NCBI GenBank assembly: GCA_964595945.1 | Contig: CAZQSL010000038.1 | Coordinates: 1-29,504 of the forward strand | Length of the DNA: 29,504 nt | Source: CAZQSL01 sp964595945 | Lineage (GTDB): Bacteria > UBP15 > UBA6099 > JAJRTR01 | Direction: 5' to 3' | In this document: positions 9,436 to 17,089 of the stretch, piece after piece | How positions within the stretch are numbered: the first letter of the stretch is position 1 | Layout: every line of letters begins with the position of its first letter | Made by a program: the position numbers and the translations under genes | Notes under the pieces: generated by a model | The model's input: only the letters and a program-made list of their open reading frames with translations | Database searches by the model: none | What the model was told of the DNA's origin: nothing

Positions 9436-10491
9436 ATGGATAAGATCAGGATACTCATTGCCGACGATTCGGACACTTCACGGCGCATGTTGAAAATGCT
9501 GTTCGAATCAGACCCGGAGCTTGTCGTCGCCGGCGAAGCCGCCAACGGCCTTCAGGCTGTTCAGCTCGCCTCTTCCATCGCCCCCGACATCATCACCATG
9601 GACATCCACATGCCCGTGATGGATGGATACGAAGCCATCGAAAAAATCATGGCCTCAGCTCCGGCGCCTATTGTCGTAATCACTTCTTCGTTTCACGGCA
9701 AAAGCAGCAGACAGGCTTTCGAAGCCATGTCGAAAGGCGCTCTCGACGTGCTTAAAAAACCCGATCTCTCGGCTGCTCTGAAACCAGGCGGAGAAGCCCG
9801 AGAGCTCAATGAGAAAATCAAGATTTTCGCGAAAACATCGGTTAAAAAAACACCAGCCGCGCCCTCGTCTCAAACACATTCTTCCATAAGCGACATTCTC
9901 CAGCGCACAGCACCCGCCCCGAGAGGCAAGTACGACATTATCGCGATCGCCTCTTCCACCGGCGGCCCCAAAGCGCTCGGCACCATTCTGGCAGAACTCC
10001 CGGCCGATTTTCCCGTGGGCATCGTCATCGTGCAGCACATCGCCGCCGGTTTCGACGCCGGCATGGTCGAATGGCTCGACAAGACCTGCCGGCTGCATGT
10101 CAGGATGGCTGCCGTCAACGATACTGTCACTCCGGGCATCGCTCTGATATGCCCGACACAATATCACATGACCATACCCATGCGTAACAGCGTACGGCTG
10201 GTGCCTGACCCGCCATTCAGAGGCTTCAGACCCGCTGGCGATGTTTTATTCCCGACAGTCGCGGACACCTATGCTCACAGAGCTATCGGCGTCATCCTCA
10301 CCGGCATGGGCTGCGACGGCGCAGAAGGACTCAGAAAAATGAAGCTCGCGGGCGCCTATACCATCGCTCAGGACGAAGCTTCCTGCGTCGTATACGGAAT
10401 GCCCAAAGCCGCGGCGGAACTCGGCGCCGCTGTCGAAGTCACACCCCTTGCAGCCATCGCCCGCTCCCTCATCAGTCTCACGAAAGGTTGA
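9436..10491 (+). CDS. cheB: CheB receptor methylesterase/glutamine deamidase with N-terminal receiver
   Basis: 351 residues, normal for CheB. The receiver (1-120) has D10/D11, phosphoacceptor D56 (TMDIHMP) and a Lys at 108/109. A linker of about 40 residues leads to the methylesterase domain (about 166-350) with the catalytic triad S174 (in SSTGGP), H201 (VQHIA) and D294 (GMGCDGAEG). CheB demethylates receptor glutamates and is activated by CheA phosphorylation, giving adaptation feedback. It starts 28 nt after cheA; no strong Shine-Dalgarno sits immediately before ATG 9436, suggesting translation coupled to cheA. It ends 2 nt before the preferred cheR start. Confidence 0.95.
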   Translation: MDKIRILIADDSDTSRRMLKMLFESDPELVVAGEAANGLQAVQLASSIAPDIITMDIHMPVMDGYEAIEKIMASAPAPIVVITSSFHGKSSRQAFEAMSKGALDVLKKPDLSAALKPGGEARELNEKIKIFAKTSVKKTPAAPSSQTHSSISDILQRTAPAPRGKYDIIAIASSTGGPKALGTILAELPADFPVGIVIVQHIAAGFDAGMVEWLDKTCRLHVRMAAVNDTVTPGIALICPTQYHMTIPMRNSVRLVPDPPFRGFRPAGDVLFPTVADTYAHRAIGVILTGMGCDGAEGLRKMKLAGAYTIAQDEASCVVYGMPKAAAELGAAVEVTPLAAIARSLISLTKG

Positions 10492-10493
10492 CC

Positions 10494-11921
10494 ATGGATA
10501 AAGTCCCAGGTGAAATCGTCGCTCAGGTGGCAGATATCTTTTCACGCAATTTCGGGTTCAGACTCGATTCGCCCATCATATACTCAAACATTGAAAAAGC
10601 CATCATCACTCGCATGAATGACTGTTCGATCGACGACCCGAGACGCTACCTTACCGAAAAACTCGGCTCTGTCATCCTCCACAAAGACGAGATCAACCAG
10701 CTTTTCCGCCTCGTGTCCGTCAACGAAACTTTCTTCTTCAGACTGCCCGAACACTACCGCGTACTTAAATCTCTCATAATCCCCGAATTGCTCTCGGCAC
10801 AGTATCCGTCGAACTGCAAACTATCCATCTGGAGCGCCGGCTGCTCCACCGGCGAAGAGCCTTATTCCATCGCTATTGAGTGCGCTGAATTCGAAAAACT
10901 CTATCAGCGCCTTGACCTGACACTACTCGGCACGGACATGGACCCTGACACTATCGCCCACGCACGCACCGCCATTTACCATAAACGCGCCCTCATGGGC
11001 ACTCCTGACTCTATCGCCCGCGCATACTGGGCCGAACTCGCCGACAGCCGCCATGTCCTGTCGCCACTGATTAAAAACAAAGTGCGATTCGAACTCCACA
11101 ACCTATGCGAGCCCTCCTCCGGACCTTTCCTGAAAAAATGGGACGTTATTTTCTGCCGCAATGTACTCATATATTTCAACGACTCCACAATCGCCGAAAT
11201 CATGCGCAACTTCCATCAGGCCCTATCCCCAGGAGGCTATCTTGTCGTCGGTCCCTGGGAAACCCGCCACTGCCCGGCATCTCTCTTCATTCCAATCGAA
11301 AAATATGGCACCTTCATCTTCAAACGCCGCGAAAACAAAGCAGCCGAACCTCAGAAATCAGCCGCCCAAACACACCTTCTTCCACAACAGCCATCCCACC
11401 TGCAACCCACGATCCAGGAAATCCGTCAGTCTGTCATTGCGCTTCGCAACTCTTCGCGACTCGGCGAAGCGCTCTCGCTGATCGACAAACACCTGCCTCA
11501 TAATCCCGCGAACTACGAACTCCACTACCTCAAGGGCATCATCGCCGGCGATATGACAAACCACCTTGTCGCGGAATCATCCTTCCGCGAAGCCCTGCGT
11601 ATCAACTGCATGCACATCAACACATATCTCGCTCTCGCGATGCTCTACCGTGCCACAAACGCATCCGCTCAAGCCGTCGAAACACTCCAGCGCGCACTCT
11701 CGATCGACAGAGATAATATCCTTGCCCGTTACTTTCTCGCTCAGTCTTTTTCCGACAGGGGAGACTCCTCACGCGCGATTGAAGAGATTCGCATGGTACG
11801 CGCCGCATTGTCAAAAAATTCCGGACCTCTGTCCTGTGACGATACCATGCCGCATTTCACACCGTCATCTCTGATAGGCACATGCGACAATCTCATCCGG
11901 AAATGGAGCGGCTCAATTTAA
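10494..11921 (+). CDS. cheR: CheR receptor methyltransferase fused to C-terminal TPR repeats (WspC-like)
   Basis: The preferred start is ATG 10494, with GAAAGG 6 nt upstream; an in-frame TTG at 10488 overlaps cheB but is badly spaced from that site. The 475-residue protein has the CheR N-terminal helical domain, the SAM-binding motif SAGCSTGEE (114-122), an acidic TDMD segment, and the FCRNVLIYF motif (220-228). After a Pro/Gln-rich linker, residues about 338-440 form tetratricopeptide-like helical pairs (NPANYELHYLKG; AESSFREALRIN; AVETLQRALSID). CheR methylates receptor glutamates using S-adenosylmethionine. TPR extensions are known in WspC and FrzF-type methyltransferases of non-flagellar pathways and modulate receptor recognition, which fits this cluster. 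Confidence 0.95.
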   Translation: MDKVPGEIVAQVADIFSRNFGFRLDSPIIYSNIEKAIITRMNDCSIDDPRRYLTEKLGSVILHKDEINQLFRLVSVNETFFFRLPEHYRVLKSLIIPELLSAQYPSNCKLSIWSAGCSTGEEPYSIAIECAEFEKLYQRLDLTLLGTDMDPDTIAHARTAIYHKRALMGTPDSIARAYWAELADSRHVLSPLIKNKVRFELHNLCEPSSGPFLKKWDVIFCRNVLIYFNDSTIAEIMRNFHQALSPGGYLVVGPWETRHCPASLFIPIEKYGTFIFKRRENKAAEPQKSAAQTHLLPQQPSHLQPTIQEIRQSVIALRNSSRLGEALSLIDKHLPHNPANYELHYLKGIIAGDMTNHLVAESSFREALRINCMHINTYLALAMLYRATNASAQAVETLQRALSIDRDNILARYFLAQSFSDRGDSSRAIEEIRMVRAALSKNSGPLSCDDTMPHFTPSSLIGTCDNLIRKWSGSI

Positions 11922-12015
11922 ATCCGCAATGTAACTTTTTACGCATATCTTCTGTTATACGATAAATAGATTCTAAACAGCCACAGAAGCAGACAATGGA
12001 TTGAGGGGGGACGCC

Positions 12016-14166
12016 GTGTTTGCACAAATGGACTCCAAGAAACGCATGACCGTACTAAGTCTCATGATGGTCGGGGCTCTAATGGTCATCATGATAGGAT
12101 TCGTACTATGGATTTTCCTGTGTTTCAGATCATCTTTTTACGAAAGCAAACGCATACAGGAAAGAGCCGTAGTCGACAGTATGTACGGCGTGATCGAAAA
12201 CTATGTCGCATTGGCTGACTCCGGCAGGATGACCGAAGCTGAGGCAAAGAAACAGGCTGCGGCATCTATACGCGGGGTCATGTACGGCAAAAACAAGGAC
12301 TATGTATGGATAAACGACCTGAACGGCTTTTTCATCATGCACCCGAGCCCTAAACTCGACCAGAAAAACGGTATCGGCCTCCAGGACGTCAAAGGCAAAC
12401 TCATCATCAGGGAAATGATAGAGGTCTGCAAAAAATCGGGCGGAGGCGAAGTCGTCTACTACTGGAAGAAAAACGAAACCGACAAAAAACCGACCTTGAA
12501 GTTTTCCTTCGTAAGACTCGTGCCAGAGTGGAACTGGGTTGTTGGTACCGGCATGTATGTCGACGACGTCAAAGCCGAACTCACGGGCATCGTCATCATC
12601 ATCATCATTTGCCTCGTGCTCCTGGTCGCAGTAACGGCCGGATCACTATTCCTCCTCAAAGAACAAATTTACAAACCCATCGTGAAAGACCTCAACGACG
12701 CCGACGAAAAACTCGAATACTGCAACAATCTCAACACTCCGATCTTCGTCATCGACCGCGAGCTGAAAATAAGATATATCAACAGGGCCTGCGCGCAGCT
12801 CATCGGTGAAAATCCCGCGAAATGCATGGGCAAAAAATGCGGCGACCTTTTCAGGACGTCTCAGTGCGAATCCCACGAATGCAGTTGCGACATCGCCATA
12901 TCTACCGGCATGCCTTACAATTCCGAAAACAGCATGACCATCAGAGGCAACAAAGTGTTCATCGACTACACGGTCTCTCCCATGAAAGACTCGAAGGGCA
13001 ATATTTTCGGCGCGGCCGCCACCATGATACCCATCAATGATCGCAAAGCCATCATGAATGACATCATCACCGTTTCCGAATGCCTCGCGCGCGGCGATCT
13101 CTCAAAACGCCTGACCGGCAAATACGATGGTGATTTCGAAAAGATCGCAAACAACCTCAATTCGACACTCGACACCGTGCAAAACGTCATGTCCATGATA
13201 AAGGCGGTTTGTACCGTTTTCGCATCAGGCGACCTCACGGTAAAGGCCGAAGGTGATTTTTCGGGCGAATTCAAAAGCATCATCGATATCATCAACGACA
13301 TGGTCATCAGCATCCACTCCCTCGTAAGCGAACTCTATGCCGTCGACGAACTCATCACGTCAAACGCGAACCAGATACTCGCCAACGCCGAAATGTACAC
13401 ATCTCGCCTAACTGGCGAATCTGCCGCTATAGCCGAGATCACGGCAACGGTCGAAGAGCTGTCCGCTTCGTCGAAACAGATTTCAGAAAGCGCCACGCAG
13501 ATCGCAAGCCTGTCGGCCAATACGCTCGTCACCGCACGGGCAGGCGCTAACGCAGTCGACGAAACGGCAAGCGGTGTCGCCGAAATCATGGAGAAAACCA
13601 CCGAATCAGCCAACCGCATAACCGCTGTAGGTGAAAGGTCTCAGGAAATCACCACCGTCATCAGTATCATCAATGATATCGCTGACCAGACAAAACTTAT
13701 CGCGTTCAACGCCGCAATCGAAGCAGCGGCAGCGGGCGAAGCCGGCAAACGTTTCGCTGTCGTCGCCGTTGAAGTCAAAAACCTCGCCGAAAATGTTGTA
13801 CGCTCCACCGAAGACATCAAGACAATCATCAAAGAAATTCAATACACTACGAGCTCTGCTGTAACCACCACAAAAGACAATATCGTAAAAGTCGAAAAAG
13901 GCCTGAAACTCGCCGAGAACGCAAAAGCTTCCATCAGCGAAATCGACCGTCTCATGGACCTCACCAATTCGGCGGCGCGCCAGATTTCCGAGTCCACCCA
14001 CCAGCAGGAAATCGCGTCCGAACAGGTCGTACTCGCCATACGCGAAATCTGCAACATGACGCGCGACTCACTTGATGGCGCCAAACAGACTAAATCCGTC
14101 GCTTCCCGTCTCGAAGATGTCGCTCAGACGATGTCCAGGGCAATACAAAAATTCCGTATCGGCTAA
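12016..14166 (+). CDS. Methyl-accepting chemoreceptor with periplasmic single Cache domain and cysteine-rich PAS
   Basis: The preferred start is GTG 12016, 5 nt after the strong site GAGGGGGG (12003-12010); TTG 12001 would place that site inside the gene. The 716-residue product has a membrane helix (about 11-37), a periplasmic sCache_2-type domain (about 38-188; KDYVWINDLNGFFIMHP is characteristic, and Cache_2 domains often bind small organic acids), and a second helix (about 192-214). A cytoplasmic PAS (about 232-340) has C270, C275, C284, C289 and C291. HAMP-like segments and a signalling hairpin with the tip DQTKLIAFNAAIEAAAAGEA follow. PAS, HAMP and tip closely resemble the receptor at 3312-6023, indicating duplication with replacement of the periplasmic sensor. 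It is last in the cluster, 94 nt after cheR. Confidence 0.93.
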   Translation: MFAQMDSKKRMTVLSLMMVGALMVIMIGFVLWIFLCFRSSFYESKRIQERAVVDSMYGVIENYVALADSGRMTEAEAKKQAAASIRGVMYGKNKDYVWINDLNGFFIMHPSPKLDQKNGIGLQDVKGKLIIREMIEVCKKSGGGEVVYYWKKNETDKKPTLKFSFVRLVPEWNWVVGTGMYVDDVKAELTGIVIIIIICLVLLVAVTAGSLFLLKEQIYKPIVKDLNDADEKLEYCNNLNTPIFVIDRELKIRYINRACAQLIGENPAKCMGKKCGDLFRTSQCESHECSCDIAISTGMPYNSENSMTIRGNKVFIDYTVSPMKDSKGNIFGAAATMIPINDRKAIMNDIITVSECLARGDLSKRLTGKYDGDFEKIANNLNSTLDTVQNVMSMIKAVCTVFASGDLTVKAEGDFSGEFKSIIDIINDMVISIHSLVSELYAVDELITSNANQILANAEMYTSRLTGESAAIAEITATVEELSASSKQISESATQIASLSANTLVTARAGANAVDETASGVAEIMEKTTESANRITAVGERSQEITTVISIINDIADQTKLIAFNAAIEAAAAGEAGKRFAVVAVEVKNLAENVVRSTEDIKTIIKEIQYTTSSAVTTTKDNIVKVEKGLKLAENAKASISEIDRLMDLTNSAARQISESTHQQEIASEQVVLAIREICNMTRDSLDGAKQTKSVASRLEDVAQTMSRAIQKFRIG

Positions 14167-14311
14167 GCTTGTATCTCTCTTCATGATCTGCAAGGGATTT
14201 CGGAGTAATGCAGTTGCGTTTTTCACCATGCGATTTGGTATTGCACACTCTTCGCGCATGATCAATTCGGGTTATCCGGAACGTGCTGGTTGAGTCGTAA
14301 TAATGGGATGA

Positions 14312-14767
14312 TTATTGCTTGTTTTCCCAGGGAAGAGCGATGTTGAGGGGATCATCAAGGTAGGATTGCTGTGTGTCAGAGGGGTCTTCGTTGAGGATTT
14401 TGAGGAGTGATTCAGGCAAAGGCGGCTCGGGAGCGGTTTCGGTAAGGAATGCGGGATTGGAAAGTGCGTTGTAGGTAAGTTTTTCCCGATTGGGTTTGTT
14501 TTTTGTTATGAGGCGAAATCGCAAATTGTGCTCTTGCAGGGCGGTTTGGATGGTGGCGGTAAGTTGTTCGGGTGGGATGATGGCGTGAACTGTGGGAGCG
14601 GATTTTGGCGTGGCATGGATTTCGATAGTGTTTTGAGTATGGTTTTGGGTGAGATGAAATGACCAGCCATGGTCGGCGATCTGGGTGCAGGTGGCCATGA
14701 TGGCGTTGAGAGAATAGTGAGCTGCAGGGACGGTGATAATGTGAGTGGGCTGCGGCATGGTGGTCAT
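14312..14767 (-). CDS. HxsD-like small protein with a C-terminal tail, divergently transcribed
   Basis: 151 residues. I do not recognise a confident family, but residues 8-55 (beta strand, then HYSLNAIMATCTQIADHGW, then strand) match the pattern of the two HxsD-like proteins encoded next door: hydrophobic strand, Y-x-L, amphipathic helix, strand. Residues 68-107 continue with a helical, basic segment as in HxsD proteins. Unlike them it has a 41-residue tail (111-151) rich in Pro, Asp and Leu, with DDPLNIALPW near the end. AAGGAGCC directly precedes ATG 14767; a second ATG at 14758 has looser spacing. A perfect consensus promoter lies about 45 nt upstream. It could be a recognition partner of the radical SAM enzyme or the modified precursor itself; neither is shown. 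Confidence 0.6.
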   Translation of the reverse strand: MTTMPQPTHIITVPAAHYSLNAIMATCTQIADHGWSFHLTQNHTQNTIEIHATPKSAPTVHAIIPPEQLTATIQTALQEHNLRFRLITKNKPNREKLTYNALSNPAFLTETAPEPPLPESLLKILNEDPSDTQQSYLDDPLNIALPWENKQ

Positions 14768-14817
14768 GGCTCCTTGTGGCGGCAGACGGGGGCGCCGGGG
14801 TGTCTGTTGTTGTGGTT

Positions 14818-14846
14818 ATTATATTTTTGGGGTTTGGGATTGTCAA
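14818..14846 (-). promoter_or_regulatory. Perfect consensus sigma70 promoter on the minus strand
   Basis: Read on the minus strand, TTGACA (14841-14846) is followed after exactly 17 nt by TATAAT (14818-14823). This is a 12/12 match with optimal spacing. Transcription would start near 14811, leaving a leader of about 44 nt before the HxsD-like gene ending at 14767. None of the other promoters I propose in this window is this close to consensus, so this small gene may be strongly transcribed. Confidence 0.8.
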
Positions 14847-14935
14847 CTTTTACGGGTGCTGGTGATAGCGATGTACGTTTTCATTAGCTGAAGGAAGGGA
14901 TGGTTGTATTGCTTATGGTTTTTGCGTGGGGTGGA

Positions 14936-14944
14936 TGTTATAAT
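14936..14944 (+). promoter_or_regulatory. Extended -10 promoter for the hxs-like operon
   Basis: TGTTATAAT (14936-14944) is an extended -10 element (TG-n-TATAAT) with no good -35 at the normal distance, as is usual for this class. Transcription would begin near 14951, giving a leader of about 32 nt before ATG 14983. It lies back to back with the minus-strand consensus promoter, so the two transcripts diverge from a shared region of about 215 nt. Confidence 0.55.
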
Positions 14945-14982
14945 GTTTGTGATTTTTGGTATTTTGTGTGTCGAGGTGTGAT

Positions 14983-15333
14983 ATGAGCGTTTTTTGTGAT
15001 TATGCGCGTAATGGTTATGATGTCGTAATGAGGTTCGAGTCGGAGATATATCCGCTTGAGTCTGTTTTGATTGCTTGTGACAATTTGCAGGACATTGGAT
15101 ATTTTTATGTGTTTTCGGACGACGGCGAGGGGGGGCGCGGGACTGGTGTGGGCATGAAGGTGAAGGATGGTAGTGATGCGGAGGGTTTTGCCGGCGAGTT
15201 TGACAATGAGGTCATGAGGCAGGCGTTGCGGCTTGGAGTAGCGAAGCTTAATCGAGAGATCAGAAAGAATGTTGTGGGCCGTGCGATGGAGTCTGCTATG
15301 CCGGTAGAGGATGACGGGATGGGCGTTGTGTAA
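14983..15333 (+). CDS. hxsD: HxsD-like protein (His-Xaa-Ser system type), first of the plus-strand operon
   Basis: 116 residues from ATG 14983, with GAGG 6 nt upstream; an in-frame TTG at 14956 lacks a site and lies only a few bases after the predicted transcript start. It follows the HxsD pattern: a first strand (12-20), the IYPLESVLIACDNL helix (22-35), two strands (39-63), then the family-typical C-terminal segment EFDNEVMRQALR (72-83; the family is known for a FLN-x-LLD-x-x-LRE-like motif) and a basic helix ending in AMESA. HxsD accompanies the radical SAM proteins HxsB and HxsC and the repeat protein HxsA; its biochemical role is not established. The gene uses G/T-ending codons, unlike the C-rich genes around it. 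It is 27 nt before the next HxsD-like gene. Confidence 0.68.
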   Translation: MSVFCDYARNGYDVVMRFESEIYPLESVLIACDNLQDIGYFYVFSDDGEGGRGTGVGMKVKDGSDAEGFAGEFDNEVMRQALRLGVAKLNREIRKNVVGRAMESAMPVEDDGMGVV

Positions 15334-15360
15334 TTCCCAATTTTACTGTGACGGGGTGTT

Positions 15361-15594
15361 ATGAGTCAGACTAACGATGATAGAGTTGTGACGATAGTAC
15401 TTGATGGAACTATCTACAAGGCTGCCGCCGTGCGGGCCGCGATCAGGGATTACAGAACGGCGGCATCTGTGGACATGGAGACAGGCGATGAGTCAACCGT
15501 GCTGAAGATCACGGGATTTGCCGATGAGTACGCTGACGTGATCGGCCATGAGTTCACCAATTACATTTTGTGGAAAATGAGGAACAGAAAATGA
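15361..15594 (+). CDS. Second plus-strand HxsD-like small protein
   Basis: 77 residues. It keeps the core seen in the preceding protein: a strand (8-15), the IYKAAAVRAAIRDYR helix (18-32), two strands (35-52), and HEFTNYILWKM (63-73), matching the HxsD C-terminal motif; it then stops without the basic helix. ATG 15361 is preceded by GGGG 4 nt upstream. Its stop overlaps the start of the radical SAM gene in an ATGA junction, so the two are translationally coupled and probably made in fixed ratio. Likely role: partner or substrate-recognition subunit of the radical SAM enzyme, inferred from position and family. It may be a shortened paralogue of the 116-residue protein. Confidence 0.65.
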   Translation: MSQTNDDRVVTIVLDGTIYKAAAVRAAIRDYRTAASVDMETGDESTVLKITGFADEYADVIGHEFTNYILWKMRNRK

Positions 15595-17045
15595 TCCACT
15601 CTTCGATAAATGTCAAACCCAAGATCAGCAGCCGGCTCGGGTTTTTCCGGTTCCAGCAGCACCCGTCCGGCCAATATGTGCTCACCAACGACCTGGGCGA
15701 GCACATCATGCTCACTGCCGAAGCCTTTTGGCACCTTGTCGAAAAAGGCGCCGCGACAGACCCCGAAACCACTGGAAAACTCACTGCCATGGGCATCCTG
15801 CGGCGCGAAGATCACCTCACGGCTGAAAATATCGCCCGCTATCGCAACCGAAACCTTTTCCTCTTCCAGGGCACAAGCCTGCACATCATCGTCGTCACCC
15901 TGCGCTGCAACCTCACATGCGCCTACTGCCAGGCAAGCGCCCGCACCGGCGGCGAAAAAGACTTCGACATGACCGAAGAAACCGCCACACGGGTCGTTGA
16001 CACCGCATTCCAGAGCCCATCACAAACCATCACTCTCGAGTTTCAGGGCGGAGAACCACTCCTCAACTGGCCCATCATCGAACACATCGTCAAATATGCC
16101 AACAAAAAATCACTCACTGAAAACAAAAACGTCTACTACTCACTCGTCACCAATCTCCAGCATCTCACCGACCACCAGCTCCAATTCCTCGTCGACAACG
16201 AAATCGGCATCACCACAAGCCTTGACGGCCCCGCCCACCTGCACGATCTGCACCGCGGCGCCGGCAGTCACCAGAAAACCATCACCAACCTCATCAAAGC
16301 CCGCGAATACTACAAGGAAAAATACATCCTGCGACTACCAGGCGCACTCATGACCATGACACGCCACAGCCTCCCATACCCCATCGAAATCATCGACCAA
16401 TATGCCCAGCTCCAGCAAGAATCCATCCAATTACGCAAAGTTAGCCCCTTCGGCCTCGCCGCCCGTGAAATGCAAAACTTCGACTTTACCCCGCAACAGT
16501 ATATACAATTCTACCAACAGGCACTCCAGCACATCATCAACCTCAATCAAAACGGTACCCGTATCACCGAACGCACCGCATATCTCTATCTGCTCAAAAT
16601 CCTTACCGACCAACCCGTCAACCACATGGACATGCGCAACCCCTGCGGCGCTGCCATCGGACAAATAGCCTACAACCACAACGGCGACGCATACACATGC
16701 GACGAAGGCCGCATGATGTCAATGATGGGCGACGAGCAATTCCGTCTCGGCAATGTCCACCAGAACACCTATCAACAACTCATGGATAACGACACCTCAC
16801 GCACACTCTGCATCGCCTCATGTCTCGAAAGCATCCCTGCCTGCGACCTCTGCGCCTACAAACCCTGGTGCGGCACCTGTCCCATACACAACTACACCAC
16901 CGAAGGCGATATCTTCGGACGCCAATATCACAACGACCGCTGCCTCATCAACAAAGGCATAATCGACACCCTCCTCGCACACGCCCAAAACCCCGACACG
17001 CTCACCCTATTCAAATCCTGGATCAATGACATCGTCCTCATCTGA
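15591..17045 (+). CDS. hxsB: HxsB-like radical SAM/SPASM peptide or protein maturase
   Basis: 484 residues from ATG 15591, with GAGGA 7 nt upstream and an ATGA overlap with the preceding gene. Residues 16-75 form an N-terminal winged-helix-like segment opening FFRFQQ...VLTNDLGEHIML, as in HxsB proteins. The radical SAM core has CNLTCAYCQAS (C106, C110, C113; the YCQ-x-S context is typical of HxsB) and the SAM-binding FQGGEP (151-156). The C-terminal SPASM region carries C352, C370, C407, C411, C418, C421, C427, C430 and C451, enough for two auxiliary iron-sulfur clusters. Such enzymes modify ribosomally made peptides or proteins by radical chemistry. In the known system HxsB pairs with HxsC and acts near HxsA; neither is visible here. 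Function by family, substrate unknown. Confidence 0.75.
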   Translation: MIHSSINVKPKISSRLGFFRFQQHPSGQYVLTNDLGEHIMLTAEAFWHLVEKGAATDPETTGKLTAMGILRREDHLTAENIARYRNRNLFLFQGTSLHIIVVTLRCNLTCAYCQASARTGGEKDFDMTEETATRVVDTAFQSPSQTITLEFQGGEPLLNWPIIEHIVKYANKKSLTENKNVYYSLVTNLQHLTDHQLQFLVDNEIGITTSLDGPAHLHDLHRGAGSHQKTITNLIKAREYYKEKYILRLPGALMTMTRHSLPYPIEIIDQYAQLQQESIQLRKVSPFGLAAREMQNFDFTPQQYIQFYQQALQHIINLNQNGTRITERTAYLYLLKILTDQPVNHMDMRNPCGAAIGQIAYNHNGDAYTCDEGRMMSMMGDEQFRLGNVHQNTYQQLMDNDTSRTLCIASCLESIPACDLCAYKPWCGTCPIHNYTTEGDIFGRQYHNDRCLINKGIIDTLLAHAQNPDTLTLFKSWINDIVLI

Positions 17046-17089
17046 CCTTCCCTCACTCACGCTTCTGCCTGAAAGGGCGGTATGAGCGC

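Noticed and set aside
14299..14316. AATAAT/ATTATT hairpin as a convergent terminator after the second receptor
   Set aside because: Only A-T pairs, 6 bp, overlapping the stop codon of the minus-strand gene; too weak to call.
14167..15360. HxsA-like His-Xaa-Ser repeat precursor
   Set aside because: I looked for repeated His-x-Ser or other short repeats in all small frames around the radical SAM genes and found none; the precursor is either a small HxsD-like protein or encoded elsewhere.
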